A DNA stretch of 64,000 nucleotides, taken from a virus. The DNA is taken from IMG/VR virus record IMGVR_UViG_3300046373_000039, positions 1 through 64,000 of that record; one strand, 5' to 3'. Of the stretch, positions 59,609-64,000 are shown in pieces (the stretch's first letter is position 1; each line of letters starts with the position of its first letter). Made by a program: the position numbers and the translations under genes. The notes under the pieces are model-generated. The model ran no database searches. It worked only from the letters and a program-made list of their open reading frames with translations, and was not told the DNA's origin.

Positions 59609-60066
59609 TATAGTTCTTCCACAGAAGCGCGGCAGCCAATACTAACTCCGCAAATATCGCCTGATTTAACTTGTTTCCAAAGCTTGTCTGATTCATCGTT
59701 TCCTTCTGGAAAGTGAAACCATTGGAGCCAAGTACCTTTCTTAATCATTCGTCCATCATCCAACATAAAGTCAGAGGGTGAAATAAATGATTGTTCAATC
59801 TTAGCTGTTTCAATCTGAACTTGATGGAAGAGATTAGCCTTATTACAATGCGTGTTGAAATTAATACAAGCCTTTTCAACTTCTTCAGCAGAATAGATGT
59901 CTCCGTGAAGATCAACTGTTTCAGGTTCAAGTACTACAAACAAAGCTCGACGTTCTTCAACATCAATGGATTTAGTTACTTCCATTTCAATATCTTTATC
60001 AGCCTTAGATCCACCAAAGAATTTCTCTAGGATTTCATAAAGCTTTTCGGATTTCGATTCACTCAT
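59608..60066 (-). CDS. Prohead protease-like protein, XkdF family (152 aa)
   Basis: ATG at 60066 with AAGGAG. Begins with a helical lead and continues RALFVVLEPETVDLHGDIYS then AEEVEKACINFNTHCNKANL and FHQVQI, and ends SGDICGVSIGCRASVEEL. This is the pattern of XkdF-type putative serine proteases (VVLxPxxxDxxGD...H...S-x-G). Likely cleaves scaffold or capsid. It is placed directly between portal and scaffold. Confidence 0.75.
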   Translation of the reverse strand: MSESKSEKLYEILEKFFGGSKADKDIEMEVTKSIDVEERRALFVVLEPETVDLHGDIYSAEEVEKACINFNTHCNKANLFHQVQIETAKIEQSFISPSDFMLDDGRMIKKGTWLQWFHFPEGNDESDKLWKQVKSGDICGVSIGCRASVEEL

Positions 60067-61649
60067 TGAAACTCCTTAGCATCTTCTTTCATAAATTTAA
60101 ATTGTTTACCATTAACTTCAACTACAACGAAATCTTCATCTAGAGATTTGTGTAGTGATTTATTCTCAGTATTTGCTGTTGAGCTATCACCAGAAGATCC
60201 TGAAGCACTGCCAGTTCCACTATTAAGACCTTCTGCCATTCCTGCGCCACTATTAGATGTGCTTTCTGGTAGATAGTCTTTTAAAGGCTCTTCATCAATA
60301 GCATGAGGCTTAGCACCAACAGATTGGCGGGTGATGTTCAGAACTTCACGGTCCAGCTCAATAGCACCCGTAGCAGCATACCGCTGGATAGCTTTAGACA
60401 GAATATCAAGATCAGTTTCCTGAACCTCTTCATATTCCCAATAAGGAAGGTCGCCCTCCAAACTCCAGCCATTCTGTTTGAATAGCAGGTCTCTTAGTTC
60501 CTTGAGGGTCTCTTGCATTCCCATAAGCTTGTCTTCAACAGCCATAATAACCAAGCCACGCTTAGTATCTGACAGGCTGAAGGAGCCTACTGAGCTTTGT
60601 CCCATTTGAAGGATGTCTGCCCAAAGGGATTGAAGAATAATACTGTTATAGCGTCCAATAATGCTGTTGGTGTCAAAGCGATTTGATCCGCTAGAAGTAA
60701 CAAGGTCAAACTCAAAAATCAAATTGCCTTTATCATCGCGGTCACTTGGAACAACAACCGACGCTTGTTCGTTAGCTTGAATGTTTCTGCCAATTTGCAT
60801 GTAAGCAGCAGCAGCAGCTTTCTTATCGTCACTAGCACCTTCCGAAAGATACTCAGAAGGAATCTTAAAACGAGGGATACCATTCAAATCACGAGATAGA
60901 CTTACTGCTTCATGTTCTTCTATCTTAGTCCGATACTTCCATGCGTAATAACACTTAAGAAGTGGGCTTGTCCCGAAGGGATTACCACGGCTTGAGTCGC
61001 AGGTGAAGTTTAAAAGCTTACCTTTACGAATGAAAACCTCGTCCATACTTGAAGCTTTGCCACCATTAAAACCACCATAGAAATCTAAGATTCCTTTAGG
61101 GTCTTGATAAAACCCTAAGAACTCTCTTCCATCTTCTGAGAATTTAGCACGAGAAATTGTATCTTGTGATCTAATAGGAAGCTTACGAATACCAACCAAA
61201 CCATCATCGTACTTACTCCCGTTAGATTTTAATCTCTTACGTAGTACAATTTCATGAGGAGCAAAGCCATATGTATAGAAGCTGACAGCCTCTTTCATAA
61301 ATGCGTACCAAGAATGTTCCATATCTTCTTGGATTTGCTTAAGGTATAAAGCTTTCTTTTTAATATCTTCAGAGGAGTCTTGTGGAATATGGACCCCCCA
61401 CTTAACTCGACTCATCATCATTTGAAACAAATCTAACCCAGATGCGATTGTGGCATCACGACTCATTGTTTTAAATGTTCTTGCAGCTTGAGGGTACTGT
61501 AGTTCTCTACGAGACTCTTCAAGTACTTGACCATTAATTTGCTTAAGGCCAATTGCACCTGTCTCACTGTAAGGGATACGAGGAACACTTTCAGATCCTT
61601 GAGTGAGGTCTAGGCTTTCAGCAGCTTTCTTAACTCGTGCCATAGGCAT
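60063..61649 (-). CDS. Portal protein (528 aa)
   Basis: Contains blocks typical of DUF935-like portal proteins: AARTFKTMSRDATIASGLDL near residue 60, EDMEHSWYAFMKEAVSFYTY near 110, YGFAPHEIVL, then GNPFGTSPLLKCYYAWKYRT near 225 and a QEtLKELRDLLF region near 395. It forms the dodecameric DNA channel. The ATG at 61649 has no ribosome binding site in front; the strong AAGGAGG is 9 nt before an out-of-frame ATG at 61662. A direct repeat ATGCCTAT lies between the two. Confidence 0.85.
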   Translation of the reverse strand: MPMARVKKAAESLDLTQGSESVPRIPYSETGAIGLKQINGQVLEESRRELQYPQAARTFKTMSRDATIASGLDLFQMMMSRVKWGVHIPQDSSEDIKKKALYLKQIQEDMEHSWYAFMKEAVSFYTYGFAPHEIVLRKRLKSNGSKYDDGLVGIRKLPIRSQDTISRAKFSEDGREFLGFYQDPKGILDFYGGFNGGKASSMDEVFIRKGKLLNFTCDSSRGNPFGTSPLLKCYYAWKYRTKIEEHEAVSLSRDLNGIPRFKIPSEYLSEGASDDKKAAAAAYMQIGRNIQANEQASVVVPSDRDDKGNLIFEFDLVTSSGSNRFDTNSIIGRYNSIILQSLWADILQMGQSSVGSFSLSDTKRGLVIMAVEDKLMGMQETLKELRDLLFKQNGWSLEGDLPYWEYEEVQETDLDILSKAIQRYAATGAIELDREVLNITRQSVGAKPHAIDEEPLKDYLPESTSNSGAGMAEGLNSGTGSASGSSGDSSTANTENKSLHKSLDEDFVVVEVNGKQFKFMKEDAKEFQ

Positions 61650-61662
61650 CACCAATAGGCAT
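61630..61662 (-). CDS. Possible 10-aa leader ORF before the portal gene
   Basis: ATG at 61662 with AAGGAGG 9 nt upstream encodes MPIGDAYGTS and stops inside the start of the portal frame. It would position ribosomes for reinitiation at the portal ATG at 61649, or it may be a by-product of a 13-bp duplication. Coding value is unproven. Confidence 0.3.
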   Translation of the reverse strand: MPIGDAYGTS

Positions 61663-61686
61663 CCGTTTATGCCTCCTTATATTTGT

Positions 61687-63108
61687 TTAAAGTCTGAATT
61701 CGTTTGACTTAGTATTGATCGGGACAGCAAAAGAGGGAATATCACGGCGTTCTGCTAATGTGATGAAAGCATCACTTGTAGCATCTACCTGATCGTCCTT
61801 GTTAGCCCTATCACCATTAAAAGCTTCCATTTCAGAAAAGTAAGTATCGTTCCAAGAACCAAATGCGTAGCGTACTAGACCAGCCTCGGCAGCTGAGGCC
61901 ACCGGCATAAATCTTGTTATCTTAGACTTATTAGAAGATTTAAGTTTTGCACTAAAACCTTCTTCAATAAGAGCTTTTACCATCATCAACCCGGCTGACT
62001 TCCCGGCTTGCCCTGGTTCTTGTGGCAGCACTATTTGAGTCTCTTCTGGATCAGACTTTGCGGTCTCAATAATCTTTTGGATCACTTCACCATAACGACC
62101 ACGAAACCTTATAACATCTTCTATGATGTACAAACCGCTTCTGGTCTTAGCCATCAAAACTCCAGCAGTCCAATCAGGGTTTGGTAAAACCTCGCTCGGA
62201 AGCGATCCGGCCAGATCCCACGCCCTTACCCTTTTAACAATATCCATGTCATATGGGTTGATGGGCTCACCTAGCCAATCTAGTTTAAAGTATCCAGAAG
62301 CCTCTTCTCTAATATCCCAATTACCGTAAAGATCGCGCTCTTGTTTTACGCGTTTAAGACCTTGTAGGTTTGCTAAATATCCTGGGTTGGATTTAATAAG
62401 CGGCGGATTGTCATAGATTGTTGCGGATATGAACTGCAAGGATAATGGGAGAACATGACTACCATAAGTATCAAGAAGTTCTTGTTTAGTATCAGCCCAT
62501 ATCATTTCGTTATTTTGGCGAATAAACCAACGAATCTTACCATCTTTCTTAGGGTCAGCTCGACCAGCATTCTCTTCACCCTTGGGGATTAACCACCAAT
62601 CGATCCAACGGCGAATGAAGCTGTCTGGGGATGGGTTGCAAGTTAGGAAGAGGTTAGGTATCATCTTAGCTTTAGACCTAAGACGAGAAAGAATAACCAG
62701 AACATGGTCTTCTAGAAGTTGGGTAGCCTCATCTACCATACAAGCTGAGACTTGCCTACCACGCCATTTTTCAGCGTCTTCATTGGTTTCACAATGACCC
62801 ATAGCCACTACTGCGCCGGATGGGAATGTGAACGTCATGGCTTTTTTATTTGGTTTGACATTTTCATCAAAAGCTTTATATAAACCGTAAGCTTCGTCAA
62901 AAATACCACCAGTAGCCATAACACTTGTTTGCTGTTTACGAACAACATAGCCCCGGTAATGGGGGTCATCTATCCATCGTAAGTGCCTAAGCAATCCACA
63001 ATAGGTCTTGCCCCCTCCCATAGCTCCACCATATACAATGATGTTTGCATCACTTGAGAGAAACCAACTTTGCTTTAAACTTGCAGGCTCAAAATTATAA
63101 TCTGACAT
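61687..63108 (-). CDS. Terminase large subunit (473 aa)
   Basis: ATG at 63108 with GGAG. ATPase Walker A GGAMGGGKTYCGLLRH (about residues 26-41), Walker B CMVDEATQLLEDHVLVILSR (about 129-148), and coupling motif with FLTCNPSP near 170. The nuclease half has acidic residues in RVRAWDLAGSLPSEVLPNPD near 290 and PGQAGKSAGL and KDDQVDATSDAF at the end, consistent with an RNase H-like fold. Packages DNA into the prohead. Size is normal for phage large terminases. Confidence 0.9.
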   Translation of the reverse strand: MSDYNFEPASLKQSWFLSSDANIIVYGGAMGGGKTYCGLLRHLRWIDDPHYRGYVVRKQQTSVMATGGIFDEAYGLYKAFDENVKPNKKAMTFTFPSGAVVAMGHCETNEDAEKWRGRQVSACMVDEATQLLEDHVLVILSRLRSKAKMIPNLFLTCNPSPDSFIRRWIDWWLIPKGEENAGRADPKKDGKIRWFIRQNNEMIWADTKQELLDTYGSHVLPLSLQFISATIYDNPPLIKSNPGYLANLQGLKRVKQERDLYGNWDIREEASGYFKLDWLGEPINPYDMDIVKRVRAWDLAGSLPSEVLPNPDWTAGVLMAKTRSGLYIIEDVIRFRGRYGEVIQKIIETAKSDPEETQIVLPQEPGQAGKSAGLMMVKALIEEGFSAKLKSSNKSKITRFMPVASAAEAGLVRYAFGSWNDTYFSEMEAFNGDRANKDDQVDATSDAFITLAERRDIPSFAVPINTKSNEFRL

Positions 63109-63132
63109 TTAAACTCCATTGCGTCAGAAGTT

Positions 63133-63489
63133 TTATTCTGTCTCCTGAACTTTCTTAAACGTTTCCAAATACTCTCGAATCATCTGTTGACAATCCCGAC
63201 CTGTCACACCACGTTCTTTAACTATTGGTCGCAGTTCTTGAATAGTCAATGTTTCAAGATATTCTTTACCATACTGAATCTCAATAGGCCAAACACGCAT
63301 GCCGTTAGCCATATCGTCTTCAAGGAATTCTTCAGTTTCTACAAGCATCATCACTTTATTTGGGAAAGTATTTTTATTAGGATAATTAGCATCCAACTTT
63401 CCGCCCATATTAGCAAATCGTACAACTTGATTTAGAAACAGCATACCACCACGGTCAGTTGCCTTAAGCTCGATATTATACTTATTCAT
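63133..63489 (-). CDS. Hypothetical protein, first gene of the late operon (118 aa)
   Basis: ATG at 63489 with GGAGAG. The C-terminal third (LTIQELRPIVKERGVTGRDC then QQMIREYLETFKK) looks like a SAP/HeH-type DNA-binding helix-extension-helix. The place before the large terminase gene would suit a small terminase, but the fold differs from typical TerS (HTH plus coiled coil), so I keep it open. A possible DNA-recognition role is inference. Confidence 0.65.
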   Translation of the reverse strand: MNKYNIELKATDRGGMLFLNQVVRFANMGGKLDANYPNKNTFPNKVMMLVETEEFLEDDMANGMRVWPIEIQYGKEYLETLTIQELRPIVKERGVTGRDCQQMIREYLETFKKVQETE

Positions 63490-63523
63490 ATATCTCTCCG
63501 TTTGTCTTCAATTCATAAAAGAG

Positions 63524-63553
63524 ATATTACACGATAGGTATGCTGTTTGTCAA
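63524..63553 (-). promoter_or_regulatory. Late-operon promoter candidate
   Basis: Leftward TTGACA (63553-63548), 18-nt spacer, TAATAT (63529-63524), 35 nt before the start at 63489. Confidence 0.65.
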
Positions 63554-63597
63554 GTGCTTGTCTGATTTATTTTAACTATTTTCAAATTAACTTATTG

Positions 63598-63623
63598 AAA
63601 CCATCTGTATTTCAAGATGGTTT
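63598..63623. terminator. Hairpin between fibre gene and late operon
   Basis: AAACCATCT (63598-63606) pairs with AGATGGTTT (63615-63623). The rightward strand adds a fourth T, then GTAAAC; on the leftward strand only CAATAAG follows. A perfect 9-bp stem six bases after the stop at 63630 probably ends the fibre gene transcript. Confidence 0.55.
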
Positions 63624-63629
63624 TGTAAA

Positions 63630-64000
63630 CTAACTTCTAGATGTAACCTGAACGGTAATAGAAGCACCAACAAGATTAACTGTTGCGCCAAGTAATACTT
63701 CTATACTTAGAAGAGTTACAAGATTACGCTGAGCAGCCTGTACAACACACCCTGTAGTAGATACTGATACAACCCTGACAGATTGATTAAAAGTACCACC
63801 AATTATTTGAGGCTGTACATCAGGTGGTGTTGCGTAAGTATTCGCAAAGGTGATTGTAACATTACCACTTGCATCACTTGTACCCAGGAATGTTTCAACT
63901 TTACGATAACCCGCCAAGACGGCACTTGTGAGATAGCCACTGTCGTTTGTAAAAGCGCTTACATTAGTTGGTACTGTAGGAATCGTAGGGAATGTTGCTA
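63630..64000 (-). CDS. Tail fibre protein, 3' end (cut by window edge)
   Basis: The leftward frame is open from the window edge to the stop at 63630, so this is the C-terminal part of a longer gene; an internal TTG at 63917 is not the start. It contains NVSAFTNDSGYLTSAVL, a collar motif common in phage fibres, then a beta-rich tip (FLGTSDASGNVTITFANTYA, TPPDVQPQIIGGTFNQSVRV, LLGATVNLVGASITVQVTSR). It lies upstream of the late promoter, far from the other receptor-binding genes. Confidence 0.75.
   Translation of the reverse strand, partial: ATFPTIPTVPTNVSAFTNDSGYLTSAVLAGYRKVETFLGTSDASGNVTITFANTYATPPDVQPQIIGGTFNQSVRVVSVSTTGCVVQAAQRNLVTLLSIEVLLGATVNLVGASITVQVTSRS

Noticed and set aside
1-64000. 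tRNA genes, CRISPR arrays, integrase, repressor or attachment site
   Set aside because: I looked for T-arm-like GTTCRA motifs with flanking stems, regularly spaced repeats and tyrosine or serine recombinase motifs and saw none; a tRNAscan or HMM run would be needed to exclude them fully.

Overview
The window is most of the genome of a double-stranded DNA tailed bacteriophage with a contractile tail (myovirus morphology). It carries a DUF3383-type tail sheath, tube proteins, a tape measure, a gp25/gpJ/DUF2612-like baseplate, lambda-E-like capsid and D-like decoration proteins, a portal and a large terminase. A separate inner- and outer-membrane spanin pair points to a Gram-negative host. I see no integrase, repressor, CRISPR array or recognisable tRNA, so a strictly lytic life style is likely. 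The sequence is AT-rich by eye. Genus and host cannot be named from sequence alone. The right edge cuts through a tail-fibre gene, so the genome continues past the window. The left edge starts with a run of 14 C, which may be a real end or an assembly artefact.

Layout. (1) Positions 1-14,440, leftward strand: an early region of about 60 very small genes, tightly packed with ATGA/TGATG overlaps and good ribosome binding sites. It is split into units by strong sigma70-like promoters (TTGACA-17-TATAAT types). Most products are unknown. Recognisable ones are a Lar-like zinc protein, a deaminase-fold protein, an EF-Ts N-domain-like protein, several tiny membrane proteins, and a 449-residue protein with polymerase palm-like motifs. 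Many of these genes are shorter than 60 codons. (2) Positions 14,440-14,577: divergent promoter region. (3) Positions 14,577-35,434, rightward strand: replication and nucleotide metabolism. This holds a T7-like primase-helicase, a family B DNA polymerase, a gp2.5-like SSB, a 5'-3' exonuclease, an HNH endonuclease, a metallophosphoesterase, DUF3310 and DUF1937 proteins, ThyX, NrdB and NrdA. Four HNH homing-type endonucleases sit between core genes. (4) Positions 35,455-35,481: terminator between convergent units. (5) Positions 35,554-63,489, leftward strand: late genes, transcribed from a promoter at about 63,550. In transcription order they are terminase, portal, protease, scaffold, decoration, capsid, connectors, sheath, a GIY-YIG endonuclease, three tube-like paralogues, tail assembly chaperones, tape measure, baseplate, fibre adaptor, two tandem tailspikes, lysozyme, holin and spanins. 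(6) Positions 63,598-64,000: a hairpin and the 3' end of another tail-fibre gene.

How it works together. Host RNA polymerase probably reads both early units from the divergent region; I recognise no classical phage RNA polymerase, although the palm-like protein at 12,313-13,662 is a candidate for an unusual nucleic acid polymerase. NrdAB, ThyX and the DUF3310/DUF1937 proteins probably raise dNTP supply for the phage replisome. The late operon builds head, contractile tail and tailspikes, then lyses the cell. Points most worth checking are the palm-like protein, the three tandem tube paralogues, two small genes apparently frameshifted at short repeats, a likely -1 frameshift in the tail chaperone, a short repeat that separates the portal start from its ribosome binding site, and inverted repeats built into several early promoters.
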